DNA of 64,000 nucleotides from Calliopum simillimum (Eukaryota; Arthropoda; Insecta; Diptera; Lauxaniidae): assembly GCA_951812925.1 (NCBI GenBank), contig OX638368.1, positions 116,645,309-116,709,308 of the forward strand, read 5' to 3'. The notes under the pieces were generated by a model. The model made no database searches. It saw only the letters and a program-made list of their open reading frames with translations, and was not told where the DNA came from. Every line of letters begins with the position of its first letter. Positions within the stretch are counted from its first letter, which is position 1. Below, piece by piece: positions 11,293 through 23,276 of the stretch. Both the position numbers and the translations under genes were made by a program.

Positions 11293-11745
11293 AAGCCCAA
11301 ACTCCAATAGCGCGTCGGCAGTGGCAGTGGCTGTTTTCGAAGCAGTATTTTACTGCCAGTATTTGCTCTCACTGCCGATGTATCTACAATAGCGCGTCAG
11401 CAGTGGCACTGGCAGTGTTTGAATAAAAACAGTTTTCGCGAACGAACTCATTATTTTATCTTTTAATTTTAACGCACAACTTACAATATAAATTTTAAAA
11501 TGTCACAAACTTAAAAATTTTAACAAATGACATGTTTTTCTTAAAATTTTGAAGTTCGAAAAATTCGAAAATATTCAAATGAGAGGCAGTGGCAGTGAAT
11601 TTAGAAATAGAGAAAAATTGCACAGCGCTGTGTACTGCCGCTGCTGTATTGTAGTTACTTTCATATAAAGTAGTGCGTTCTAAAATGACAACTTTTTTCG
11701 AACACTGCCACTGCCACTCACGACGCGCTATTGGAGTTTGGGCTT
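11293..11745. mobile_element. MITE with TIRs starting AAGCCCAAACTCC
   Basis: The left end AAGCCCAAACTCCAATAGCG and the right end CGCTATTGGAGTTTGGGCTT are perfect inverted copies. They continue into GTGGCAGTGG against CCACTGCCAC on the inner side. TAA overlaps both borders (11291-11293 and 11745-11747) and may be the target duplication. A second copy of the subterminal block (ATAGCGCGTCAGCAGTGGCA) lies inside at about 11391. No gene is present. Confidence 0.75.
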
Positions 11746-11775
11746 AACTTCGTAAAAAGTTATGTTTACTATCTG

Positions 11776-11957
11776 TGGGCTTTTGGACAAAACAAGATAA
11801 CTCGAAACTGACAAATAAAAAAATTAGTCTTTTCTTACATTTATAGAGATAGCGAACCGACGAATAGCCAAAAAAGCATATTCGAATTCTATATTTTCGA
11901 CTAAAATCATGCAAAACTGTCTAATTTTGACATTGATTGTCTTGTTAAAAGTACTTA
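11776..11957. mobile_element. Shrunken diverged relative of the 2772-3393 MITE
   Basis: The left edge CTGTGGGCTTTTGGACAAAA, then ...ATAACTCGAAACTG, matches the 2772 terminus. The right edge GATTGTCTTGTTAAAAGT matches the 3361-3393 terminus loosely. Only about 180 bp long, so internally deleted and old. Confidence 0.5.
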
Positions 11958-13583
11958 GATATTACTCTAATAATTCCTCTTCCAATGGTAGTGTATTTGG
12001 TAAATTTGTTTGTAAAATCTCAGTACCAATATCAATGTTATAACAACAACAATTTCTTAATTTAATTAAGTCTTTAGCTTATATCAGGGCTGAGCACGTA
12101 GATACCGCCAAACGATTTCGACATCTAGTTTTTATCAAGTTTTATTCAGAAAATATTCTCTTCACATTTGCAGAAATCTCAATTGATAAAATTCCCTGTA
12201 CAATTCAAAATCTTTTCTCCTAGTTAATTTTTTAATACATCCTACAATAATCCTATATGTCTCAGTGAAGTATTCTGTGAAATGCTACAGCCATTTTACA
12301 TACTAATTAAACAAAAAATTGCGAAAGGACTTTTTCGAGGCGAAAGTACTTCAGTACTTTTGTAAAGTCAATAGTACCAAAAAAAGTACTATTCCACTAC
12401 AATTATCATCCCTGATACTTACTGCCTTGTTGCGTTGAGTTTTAATTTCGCAAGCGCATTTTTATTTAATTTTTTTTTGTTGCTGTTCATTTGGCAGTAA
12501 CGACGTAACGCAACATATTGTTTTATTTTACACAACGTAATATAATTTGCGTCTAACGTAATTCGTAACATCAAGGCATTTTGAATTTATTTTACTGCGA
12601 CGCAAATGTGTTTTAGAGTTTATGCTGATGTTGAACTTGAAATTTTACTTTATGAATCCCTACAGGATAATTGTTTTTCAATATAAAATTGGAACACAAA
12701 AATGCTAAATGAGTGTTGTATTTTGTCTACAAAATTGTGCAATAAAGTGCATGGTATAGGCATGGTGTACGTAAATCTGGTAACAAGTTGATCAAAATTA
12801 GCGTAATTATGTCTTAAAGTCTGAATTACTATTTATTGAAAACACTCAGTGGGGACTCAGTTTGGGGAACTGATAAAGTCACGTTTTGAAAGCAACTACA
12901 CAAGAAGTTCCTAGAAACTAATTTTGGAGAAAGTCTTATGACAAATTCGCAGCATTGAATAACCATATCATGTCAACTAAAAAATTATGACTAGACGCCT
13001 TTATCATTTCTGAATTTCCTAAAACCTGATTTGTGCACTTTAAAACTGGAATTACTAAAATTTTAAAAATGGTGTAGTCACTACACTTTAGTGGATAAAT
13101 CTTACAGGGTTGAAGATTTTGAAGAGAATAGCCGATCATGAGTTTAATTGTAAAATTCCACTGCTTTCGCGCTGTTGAAATCATAAACATTTTAAGTGTA
13201 CTCAGCATTGGTGATTATCAAAAATATCCAACAGAAAAAAAATCCAAAAATAAAAATCCAAATAAAAAAATCGCCGCTTTTATTAAACTGAGTTTAATTA
13301 TTTTGACGGAAAATTAATGTTCGACATTTTTTTATTGTATATTTTTATTTTTGGATGTTTTTTTTTTTTCTTTTTTTTGTTCCCAGCAAATGGATCCTTT
13401 AAACCAAATTCAAATTAAGTTGATACTTTTATTTTTCAGCGAAATATAGTTTGGGAAATCTATCTGCAAGTAAAATAAAGAGATATTGTCATTTGAATTA
13501 GATTTGAAAGAAAAAGATTAGAGCTTTCAATTATTTTATTAGATTTTACCGGTAAAAACTCTGTTGTCTTGTTATCAAGACTT
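11958..13583. other. Non-coding AT-rich stretch
   Basis: No gene seen. At 12345-12415 GTACTTCAGTACTTTTG and nearby GTACT motifs resemble the fragment at 2265-2330. At 13230-13380 an A-rich run of CCAAAAATAAAAATCC faces TATTTTTATTTTTGGATG, forming an imperfect palindrome. The same TTTGGATG text is expanded at 44330-44680. Confidence 0.5.
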
Positions 13584-14744
13584 AATGGCGTTCGGCACTG
13601 AGAGGTGGAACCAATGTGTCCACCTTCTTGGTGAAAGTATGGTTGTTGCTCTGGATATTTCTAAAGCTTTTGATCGTGTGTGGCATAGCGCCCTCGTAAC
13701 AAAACTAATTGCATATGGTGTCGGTGATTCCTTCGCTCGTTGGATAACGAGCTTTTGCAGTGGCCGTTCTATTCGTGTTGTCGTAGACGGTTCCACATCT
13801 AGCGAATACTCCATTAACGCTGGAGTTCCTCAGGGTTCGGTCCTATCCCCGTCTCTTTTTCTTGTTTTCATCGATGGCCTTCTGTCATCGACCATTAATC
13901 CAATCCACTCCTTTGCGGATGAGATCAGTATTTGTCATTCATATTGCTTCAAAAAGCGTCCAAGCTCTGAGGAGATTGAGAGAAAAAGGCGGTATATGAA
14001 TGCCACACTCACAAATGACCTCAAAACAATCTCCGAGTGGGGTCGAGCTAATCGGGTCGAATTCAACGCTAGCAAAACCCAATGCTGTCTGTTGTCTCCA
14101 CCCCTCAATATGGCCGGCGTAGACATTATGAGATCAACAACTCTTGACGTTCTGGGCATATCGATTCAAACTGATCTGAGGTGGACGGACCATGTTTTCG
14201 ATGTGTCGAAAGAAGCGGTCAAGTGTTTAGGTTATCTAAAACGGTGCAAGAAATACTTCACTCCTGTTGATCTTCGGACTGTCTATTTCGCCTATATTAG
14301 ACCTAAGCTAGAGTACAATTCGCACATCTGAGCCGGGGCTCCAAAAACTACTTTGGAGCTGCTAGACAGAGTTCAACGTCGTGCGATGAAGTTGATTGGG
14401 GATGCGGATGTTGCATCCTCTATTGATTCTCTTGAACACCGTCGTAACGTTGGGTGTGTTACTCTTTTTTATAGATATTACCATGGGATGTGCTCTAGAG
14501 AAATTTATGGGCTGGTTCCATCAGTTCGTATATTTTCTCGCAGCACTCGGGCGTCCCATCAGGCCCCTACTGCATTGCAACGGTGTTTAACAGAACATCG
14601 CACTACCGTGATAATTCGTTCTTTGGTCGTACGATTAAGTTGTGGAATAATCTCCCTGCGAGCGTTTTTCCCGACAGTTATGACATCGGTAGATTTAAGA
14701 AAAATGTTCATCGACACTACTCCTCTTTTCCCCCATCCCTCTAA
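13564..14744 (+). pseudogene. LINE reverse transcriptase, C-terminal part (broken)
   Basis: Part of a non-LTR retrotransposon ORF2 that would copy its RNA at a nicked target. The palm motif ALDISKAFDRVWH is near residues 30-42, and GVPQGSVLSPSLFLVFIDGL follows about 50 residues later. The catalytic box reads FADE where FADD is expected, so the second catalytic Asp is Glu. The thumb-side text YLGYL(K)RCKKYFTP...YIRPKLEY is clear. An in-frame TGA at 14329-14331 replaces the Trp expected before AGAP. Reading resumes in the same frame until a one-base slip near 14598-14603, after which another frame gives FFGRTIKLWNNLPASVFPDS and ends at TAA 14742-14744. The endonuclease and N-terminal half are missing. 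It is non-functional. Confidence 0.85.
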
Positions 14745-14839
14745 CCTATTTCCTTTTCTACAAATCAACACGGTGCATTGCATTTATAGGGGCTATCCCC
14801 TGAGCGTTGGTTTAAGTAATAAAAAAAAAAAAAAAAAAA
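13584..14839 (+). mobile_element. 5'-truncated LINE with poly-A tail
   Basis: This is a reverse-transcriptase 3' part, a short 3' UTR and about 19 A residues (14821-14839). ATCAAGACTT just before it (13574-13583) and ATCAAGCTT around the end of the tail (14839-14847) form a plausible imperfect target duplication. That puts the insertion boundary near 13584 and fits target-primed reverse transcription with 5' truncation. The protein resembles the jockey/CR1 side of the non-LTR retrotransposons. Confidence 0.8.
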
Positions 14840-17635
14840 TCAAGCTTCAAAAAATAGTAAAGATTGTCTTTATTGCTTTTGTAGATTAAAATATATCAGA
14901 AACTCATACAAGGTAGAGTAAATTTGAGGCCGGTTTCGGATTTGGCATTTACATTGAAACTGAAAATTACTGTTTTCGTTTTTGCGTGTCATCTTTCTTC
15001 TGAATGTACACAAAAATTTACTTTTTTAATAAAAAGTTTCAAAAATATTCTTAAAAATACAATATTTCGTTAAAGCGATCAGCTAGAGTTTTCCAAAATA
15101 CCATTGTTGATTCTATCAACAGGCGGAAAATTTTAATTAAAAAAAAGACTTGGAAAATCGATAAGCTCGCTACCGGATTTTCGAAATGCCAATACGGAGC
15201 ATTCTTGAAAAATTGTCCAAAACACGACAAAAATAGAAAGTGACTGGCATTTGGAAATTTCAATGCGATACACTATAAATAATATGCCAAAGAAACAAAT
15301 TAAATTCTTTTTCTAGTGAATATAATAATGCTAGGGATGTTACAGATGTGGTTGGAATCGAATTTTTTAAATTAGATTTTTTGGAGTCAGTACCGGAATC
15401 AGAACTGAAGATGAAACCGAAGTCCTTGATAAAATATCTTCTCTTCTCATACGAGATGAAATTGTATAGTTATATACAGTGCCGGACTAAGACAAATGAG
15501 AGCCGTAGGCCATTCAAATTTTGGGACCCTCTTTTGTTTAATAATTGTAAAATTAATTAATTTTTGACGCTGAATTCATTTTCATATGCACAACTGTCAT
15601 TATACCTACAGGGTTTTGAAATATCCTTACTTGAAGTTGAAGCAAACGCTGTGTTCATTCTTACAGTATAGCTACAAGAAGAGGTGAAATTATTTTTTCT
15701 TAATGCCATCGAATAGCCACTCTCATCCTTATCAAAATATCCTTCCCGATTTTTCCAATTCCATTCCATTCATTTATTTTAAGGCATTGTATTTCACCAA
15801 AAAAAAAAAAATTTTGAGTTTTTGATACTTTTCTATTATATCCTATACCATTCGATACTTTCCGAGTTTTTTCTTATTATTTTTCTCATCGGTTAATTTA
15901 TCATTTATAAAGCATGACCATAAGAAGTGAAAAGGTACAAGATTCATAATAACAAAAAGCTATGAATAAAAACATCGACTAAAATAATAAGATCAGATTG
16001 TTGAATGAGCAGGGATTGGTCTCCAGGTAATATATATTTTGGGAACTTTCATAGCTTTTCTCTTTTCTTGTCTTATCAAAAATTTAACGGCATAGAAAAA
16101 TAATCGATATCGTATTTTATTCTAACTTTCAGTTCCCGTACCGAAGTCGGAGATCAAAATAAATCGCTTTTGAGCATATTTGTTTTTTCTTAATAAATCA
16201 CTTTCCTATCAAAAGTTCTGCAATTTATATATGACACTCTTTCCATTAGTAGTTTTTGCAGTATTTTTCCCACTTTCCGGGCAAAAAAGCATTGCTCATA
16301 CGTCATGTTGCCCAAAAAATTACATTATATGTTTTAAAAACGACTAAATAATTTATATAGTATTTCTGAAACCTAAACGAATTCATGCAACTGAACATAA
16401 ATATAAATCCTCTAAAATAAATTATTTGCTTAGAAGGATCCCTCTCAATAAAGCAAAAAATAAAATTACAGAAAAATATAGCATTACATAATTAATTACA
16501 CAGTAAACTAAAATGCCCAACAACACAAATTTCTTGCTAATTAATAAAATTCTGTTTTTAGTTGCGTCAATATAAAGTTACACACTGGGGCACAGAAATG
16601 CGTGCGGTAGGTAGGACGAGAAACACACGAACACAAGCAAAGCAGACCACAACGTGAGCTTAATAAATTGCATTTGTACACTAAATAAAGGACAAAGAAA
16701 CACGATCATGAAAAATGGCACCATTTTAAAGCTTAACAATAAGAAGAAGAAAAAAGAAACCAGAAGGAAAGGTAAAAAGGTAAAACCCGAACTCCGAACT
16801 GAAGAAAAAACCACAAAACTGAAACCAACTCCAAGTGCGCGCATAAAAACTAATCAATCTTCTACGATAAGTTGTTGGGTGTGAAGATAAAACAACCTTC
16901 AAAACATGATATAACTAATAACAGCTGTCAAACAGCATAAAATAGTGATGGAGTATCGTTTTGTTTGTGGTATCGATACAGTGAATTATTCAAAGTGATC
17001 GTTATAAATGTTGGAATAATAATAATAAATGTTGGAAACCAAGGGCCAATAAAGTAAGACTTAGCTTTCTATCTTGTTTTGAGCGAAAGACAGGAAAAAA
17101 TTCCAAAAATTTATAAAAACAAAATACTTGTATACCAAAAATTTATAAATTGACAGGTTTGACAGGATTTTTGACAGGAAAATAATTTATTAAGAAAAAT
17201 CAATTAAAATACTCAAAAAACAAGGGGTTTCAAAAATTCTTCAAAAAGCATGAGCAGGATAAGTGAACACGTATAGTAGGGGCTTTCTAGACAGAACTTT
17301 ATCATTAAATACATCAAATTTAAGTAAAAATTGGTAACCGTCACAAAACTGATAAAAAAGAAAAAACCTCAAGTTTTACTACACGCGCTATGCCAAAAAC
17401 CAATATGACCAGTATAAGGAGTAAAGTTTATGGACCACAAAATAAAACTTACACACACAGAGCCATTTGAACAAATTAAATGAGGTGCATGCATGTGTGT
17501 ACTATACACTCTGTTACAGTGTATGCCAAACTTTGTGTCGCTTGCTCACTTTACTTTAATGGCTTTTCTCAGCTTGGCGGCTGTTTAATGTGAATTTAAT
17601 TAATTGGACACTTAAGTTAACGACATTTCTTCGCC
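14840..17635. other. Non-coding AT-rich stretch
   Basis: No gene supported. Features are poly-A/T runs, a lone TATCGATA at 16971-16978 and a purine-rich run near 16740-16800 (AAGAAGAAGAAAAAAGAAAC). The frames that cross it have no recognisable protein features. Confidence 0.5.
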
Positions 17636-17684
17636 ATGTTGAGTCGTCGCATGTCGTGCTTCTGCTGCTGCACGTCCTTAGAGA
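17636..17684 (+). CDS. Possible short first exon with Cys-rich start (tentative)
   Basis: An ATG in a good context (CGCCATG) opens MLSRRMSCFCCCTSLE and runs 49 bases to a strong-looking splice donor, GTAAGA at 17685-17690. A cluster of cysteines close to a basic N-terminus is the kind of sequence that is palmitoylated to hold a protein at a membrane, and neuronal fly genes often have such short alternative first exons. Without splicing, the frame reads on for only about 20 more codons. No downstream exon can be assigned in this window, and so short a match can arise by chance. Treat it as a lead, not a gene. Confidence 0.18.
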
Positions 17685-18050
17685 GTAAGAAAAGTATAGT
17701 TAGTGTTCAACGTTTGGTTGCACCAAGACCAAAACAATTTTGATTAATTGACAATCGTTGATGGTGGTTTAGATGCACAGGGAGGGAGGTTGTTGCGAAG
17801 GTGGAGAAGAAATATTGCCAATGAAAATGGAGAGTCAATAAAGTTGATGATGATTCTAATGAGAATTGGTAAAATACAAAAAAAAGTTTGACCACAAAAA
17901 TTGCATTGAATGAGTGTGCATTTTAAGGATTTAAAATTTGCATCAACAACTTTTTCGTTTTGTTAATCCAGCAAACGGTTGCTTATGAGAAAATGTTGTA
18001 GTTTTTGAAATAATATTGTGCTTAAATCTTCACAATCTTATATTTAAAAA
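17685..18050. other. Non-coding stretch before the pogo-like element
   Basis: AT-rich, no gene or repeat recognised. Confidence 0.5.
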
Positions 18051-19310
18051 CAGGTAGGGGTAAGTGGGGTAAAGTGGCAAGTGGGGTAAAGTGGCAAGTG
18101 GGGTAAAGTGTAAATGCCCCTTTCCGGGCAAACTAGCAAAGTATAGCTGTCATGCGCTTCTGACATGTACTTGTAATGACTGTAAGCAAATCTTTATGGT
18201 ATCGTGACGCGTGCAGACGCAATTTTGTGCTCTCTGTAACCATGCAAAAGTTTTTAAATGATTTTGAAATTTAATTTTTAAATTTTTAAACATCGATATA
18301 TGTACTGTTTTTGGAGATAAACCGATTGTAAATACACTAAAATATTCTTTGTAGTCAAAAGGATTCCGTGAAAGACTGACGTTCACATTGTTTTGCAAAA
18401 TGTGGTGTCGGGGTAAAGTGGGAAATTTTATGTGGGGTAAAGTGGGAAATGTTATTTCACGATTGCTCGTCCCCATTTGTCAACGTACCAAGCAAAACAG
18501 AAATCTAGTAGATCTCGGACAGCATGAAAAGCGCCGTTTTAACAACTCCGGAAAAGCTAAACGAGTTGCAAAAAGCACTTGAGAAACGTTTAGGCAATAA
18601 ACGGAAGAAGGAAGAAAGCGAATCACAAAAATAGAGTACCAAGAGCAAAAAAGCACCACCAGCAAAGAAAGCGTCAAAAAAACAAAGAAGTGCTAGCTCT
18701 GATGAAGATCGTGATTTTTGCACCATTTGCATGGAACTCATGCCCGAAATCATGACCAGTCACAATACCCTCAAATGGAACAAAAAGGATTGTCAACGTC
18801 CATTTCACTTGAAATGCGTTAACCTCACTAAGTACAAGCTTCTTTTATTGCAAAAACTGTGACTCGGACTTGGATATTTTATGAAAGAATGACGAATAAG
18901 CTACAATTTCACCTTTTTTCAAACACATTTTTTCAAACACATTTTTCATCTTTTTTTTTTTCATCAACATTTTTTTTTCCATATTTACTCTTATGGGTGT
19001 GTTCTCTGAACCTTTTTTGACTTACAATAAAGATATTAATACTTTGTTTCAACATTTGTGTTAGTTTTAATGACTTTTTGAAAGTTTCTTACTTTACCCT
19101 ACGATTTTAAATTTTTGCCATTTTGAGCATCCTCGGTCAAAGCGTCGTACTCAACAGAAAATCCATATTTTCGGTTCGTTTCTTCGGTAAAAATATAGCT
19201 TATTTAATTTTCTTTACTACAGGAAGTTGAAACATGGAAAACTAAGAAGTTTTGTTCATTTTATGGAGCTTCGAAAAAAAAAATTCCCACTTTACCCCAC
19301 ATTCCCCAAA
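18051..19310 (+). mobile_element. Pogo/Tigger-like element, internally deleted
   Basis: The left end (from 18051) is CAGGTAGGGGTAAGTGGGGT followed by three copies of GTGGGGTAAAGTG. The right end (to about 19307) is CCCACTTTACCCCACATTCC, its inverse. Further GGGGTAAAGTGGGAAA copies lie at 18410-18450. The body keeps only the C-terminal region of a transposase-like protein with a zinc finger. The CAG(G)TAGGGG start resembles two other elements here (20127 and 56692). I infer the pogo group from that protein tail and the terminal style. The right border is worn, and no clean TA duplication is visible. Confidence 0.6.
18512..18884 (+). pseudogene. Transposase C-terminal remnant with PHD finger
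   Basis: One frame from 18512 gives MKSAVLTTPEKLNELQKALE, then a lysine-rich linker with one in-frame TAG (about 18629), then an acidic SSDEDRDF stretch. A zinc-finger signature follows: CTIC, then W and C about 25 residues on, then FHLKC. A one-base slip near 18835 moves the last pair into another frame, where FFYCKNCDSDLDIL ends at TGA 18882-18884. The order C-x2-C, C, H-x2-C, C-x2-C is that of a PHD finger. Tigger/pogo-type proteins of insects often end in a lysine-rich linker plus such a finger, hence the assignment. The DNA-binding and DDE domains are absent. AATAAA follows at about 19026. Confidence 0.6.
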
Positions 19311-20126
19311 TAATTTTCTTAAAATATTTCTTGCCCTCGTTGCTGAATTTTATAGTTCTGTAAACTGATATTGAGGGTTCATTAGATTATTTTCCAGCAG
19401 TTTCGAAATCATTTAAACATTTCTTCACAATCAAAAGCCCTTAACGATAGTAGATACTGTAGTATGGATTAGACCTCTCGTGTATTTCTTTTACAATATG
19501 CCAATGCCTCCAAAATCTCTCGCCTCGAAAGCAATGCTAATAACGCCCAGAGTTCTCATAATCATCATATTTTAATACTATAGGAAATAAGGGAAAAAAG
19601 CGCTTCAAAAGACATTAAGCCATAGGCGTTTTTATACCCTATACTCTGAGTCCTTCCGTTTGTAACGTAAAGAAGGAGGCGCTGCACGTATAGAAAAGTA
19701 CATATATATGTTCTTGATGAGCATCACTTCCTGAGTCGAAACAGGCTGGATGGCGTTGAAAAAAAAAATTTTATGTTCCCTAAAAATTATTTCAAATAAA
19801 CTTTTAAGACTTTTTTTTTGGTGATGTAATGTACAATAAGTTTTCTTCAGCGACTTTTCTCTATTCTTGCAGCACTCCAGTTTTGTTACAACTTGAGATA
19901 CAGCAACATAATTTGATATCTGTGATGGAATCGATGGAAAATAGGCACTTCTTAAAAATGAACATGATCGAGTGAAGGAAACACCAAATCGAAATCGCCA
20001 TAAATTCGTGAATATATGAAACACAACAATAATATTTTATTCCTTAGATATAATCAATCGTACGCATCTAGCTCGTCAGAACATTAAGTTTGTTGGGTTA
20101 TTACTTATTTAATTAAGTTGTTTTGT
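19311..20126. other. Non-coding AT-rich stretch
   Basis: No gene. The longest open frame here (minus strand, 19632-20024) has no recognisable domain and AT-driven composition. Confidence 0.5.
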
Positions 20127-20966
20127 CAGTAGGGGAGATGTGTGTTCCTTGGTCTGCTTTTCAGTTTTTTAATGTGCTGGATTTTCCTAAAAAGTTTCTT
20201 TAGTTTTTTGATTAAGTTATATTTCTACAATGCTTGCAGCATCAAATAACGTGACCATGATATTTCTATGTCTTATCATTGAGTAGAAATATTACTTTTT
20301 CCGTTGCAATCTCAAAGAGAATACATTGTATTTAGGTAATAAATTGTGAAAGAACCATTTATTATGTAATCAAAAGTAACATTTTTTTCAGTAAAAAAAA
20401 AGATTTATCATAAACAAAAATTATAACACAAAAAAGTGCATTTAGTAAAAAACAATTAATTAAACAAAAATGGTTGCAAATAAATACATTAATCACGTAA
20501 ATAATAATAATAATATTATATTGAAAGGCGATTATGGCTTCCTGGTTGCCCGTCGAAAAAGGCTACCTGGTCAATAAGCATAGGTCCAAGGTACACATAG
20601 ACAGCATGTTTTAAAAACTGTCAACACTCATAACATATGTTAATGAAAATACATCTAAAGCACACTAAAAGCTTAAAACAATAACTTAACTTCCTTCCTG
20701 ATGTTGTAAAACTGGAATATTTCAAGTAAGTTTCTCAAAAAACTTTTTGTAGTTTACTCCAAAGACAAATTTTTACACACAAAAAACACTTTTTCCGTCG
20801 CTTTTTATACACGCATACAGCTTGACGGTCTGAAGTCAACTAATATGAGTCACCGGCATGAGTGGAAAATTCCATAGAAGAACATAATCGTACAAGTGCA
20901 ACTGTTAAGTGGCAACCGACACTCGGACCGAGGTGCCCTCGGACCAAGGAACACACATCTCCCCTA
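20127..20966. mobile_element. MITE with perfect 25-bp TIRs (GGGGAGATGTGTGTTCC)
   Basis: TAGGGGAGATGTGTGTTCCT (from 20130) continues as TGGTC and is mirrored exactly by GACCAAGGAACACACATCTC, continuing as CCCTA, at 20942-20966. The left border extends to CAGTAGGGGAGA. An internal block, GGTCCAAGGTACACATAGAC at about 20584, looks like a third diverged terminus copy. The 840-bp body has no coding frame. Confidence 0.8.
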
Positions 20967-23276
20967 TGTTTTTGAAGTTTCTCCATACTTGTTAAAATTT
21001 TTGTATGATTTTTCGTTTAAAATTTATGTAGACAGAGTTAGTGGAATGTATAAGACGTTTGACTGATAACCTGGGGGAGTATGTTCGGGTTCCAAACAAG
21101 AAAGTTTTTTTTAAATTATTTTATTTTTTAGAGTGCATTCAAATCCCAGACAAGATTATATTATAAGTTATAGCAAATATTTCACATTCCATCAAACAGA
21201 TATCATTTTTGGCCCAATCAACAATATTTCAAAGTCCAATCTAAGGCATATTAATATTTACCGAAATTTGTTAACTATAAACAAATATTTTCTAGAATGT
21301 TCAATCAAATATATTTCTGTGAGGGTAACATATTCTTTTCTCGGTGTATAAAATCTGAAAATATTTCTTGCCTGCGATATTAAAATTTATAATTCTATAT
21401 CGGAATTAATGGTCCTTTAGGGGGCATTTTTATGTGTAAGCTCTCACCGAATATAGGTACCGTCAAATCGTAGCTTGGCTTTTCATTCCTTGAACATTCC
21501 ATCTACAATATGTAGCTTCAAGGATCTTTGTCTGTCAGTGCATACCTACTTTTTATTCCAGCACTATTTCTGGTGGGCTTGTCTAAGTTTTGGACTATTT
21601 TGATGTTAAGTTTTGATGATGCAGATACCGCTGTGTACCTGCGTCTTGAAAACCTCTTGTCTTCCAACTTTCTAAAAGCCTGCTGTTTGATCTGGAGTTA
21701 GTCCAATGCATGTCGCTTCTTATTTTTGTGTTTCTTCGTGTTTCGAGGCTTTCTATTAATGTGATTCTTAACTCAACTTTCATTTATTTGCCCCACCAAT
21801 GTTTAATCTTTTGTAACTATAAGTCTTTTCGGAACAACACATTATCAAATGAATGCTATATTTATAATTATATAAAAACTTTAAAAAGCCCCCAACAAAA
21901 TATCAAATTTCCGCACATAAAACCATTATTTCCATAGAAAAAAAAAATTCGTGATTTATGTACCAGAATTGTAAGACAATATCAACAGGAAGATGCCTGC
22001 GCTGTGCTGTGTGCGTGTGTGGGTAAAGATAAAATTTATTTAAATTATAAACTCCAAAAAAGCTGCGTCAACTAATTAACTAAATTTATATGAAGTTTCC
22101 TCAAAAGACGAAGCGCACGAAACTTAAAACCGCCAACAACGAAAAAAAACCAACATAGAAAAGACAACAGAAAAAAAAAACTCAAAATCTTAAAAACAAA
22201 GAAACTTCAAAGACGAAGGCGGCAAAAAGTAACTTGCGTTTTAAGTTTTTAGTTTTTAATTCAAAGAAGTTGCGAAAAATTAGAAAAAAAAAGAATAAAC
22301 TTCTATAGTATGACACTGAAGAAAAAGTAGAAAAAGAGCATAAGCAAACATTCGACCACAAAGCTCAACATCAAAATTTATGAGTTGCCGCTTGCGTTGG
22401 CGACATGCAGCGCCCTCTGGTGGCCAAACATGCAAATGCACGATTACATTTGAAATAAACGTGGTGCCGCATTCATTTTTGTATGCGTAAATGAGCTGAG
22501 GAAAAACTTAACTTTTCTATTTGCATCATGGCAGTGCATAAGAGTCCTTTGGGAAAAAGGAAGAGCACAAAACCACGCTGTTGCTGTTGCCACTGAAGGA
22601 AAACTGTTGTGGTTCCTTTCGTTGTGGTTTATTCGTTTCTTCTTAGTTTCAGTTGCATCCTTCTTGTGTATTGTTGCTATTGCAATTTACAGGCTTAACT
22701 TTACAAGCACAATTGCAGCATGGATGCATCTTACGGAAATAGTAATGTATCTTGGTAACTTTTGCAGAGTCAAAATGAATGCTAGCAAATATTTGTAGTG
22801 AATTTGGTTACGTTTCTTTACGAACTTGAAACATTTAAAGAAATGGAGGTTCCTCAAGACGTAAGAACTTTATGTCATAAATCATTGAAGGAAAATGCAA
22901 CAAATATTATTTCTGAGTATAATCTGAGTAAGTTTTGAGCGATATTTTGAGTTTTATTTTTCAAAAAATGATTGCTGTTATTTCTGAGTTAAATGCCATG
23001 GCTGCGTCGCGAATAGTGGATAATGACGAAAAAATCTGTACGATGGGAATTTTAAAAGAGATCCAAAAGTGAGGTCGAGTACATTTGGCTCAATATTTCC
23101 TAAACGATTTCGAAAACGGACAATCTAGTAACCTCAATAAAAACTTAAAAGTTTATGAAATTAAGTTTTGAGTTAAGTTTTTTGAAACGGACACAGAAAA
23201 GACTAATTTGCTCAACTCAGACTTTTTTAAAAGGTTTTTTGAATGTAAAGAGCTTTAGAATAAATAACATTCATTA
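20967..23276. other. Non-coding stretch
   Basis: No gene supported. The frames at 21133-21351, 21710-21937 and 22607-22798 are AT-driven and show no domain. At 22390-22440 there is a GC-richer piece (GCGCCCTCTGGTGGCC), which resembles the core of the CTCF binding motif. That is a motif observation only. Confidence 0.45.

Noticed and set aside
22390..22440. CTCF-like core GCGCCCTCTGGTGGCC as an insulator
   Set aside because: The core matches what is known of the motif, but a single match without binding data is not enough to list as a site.
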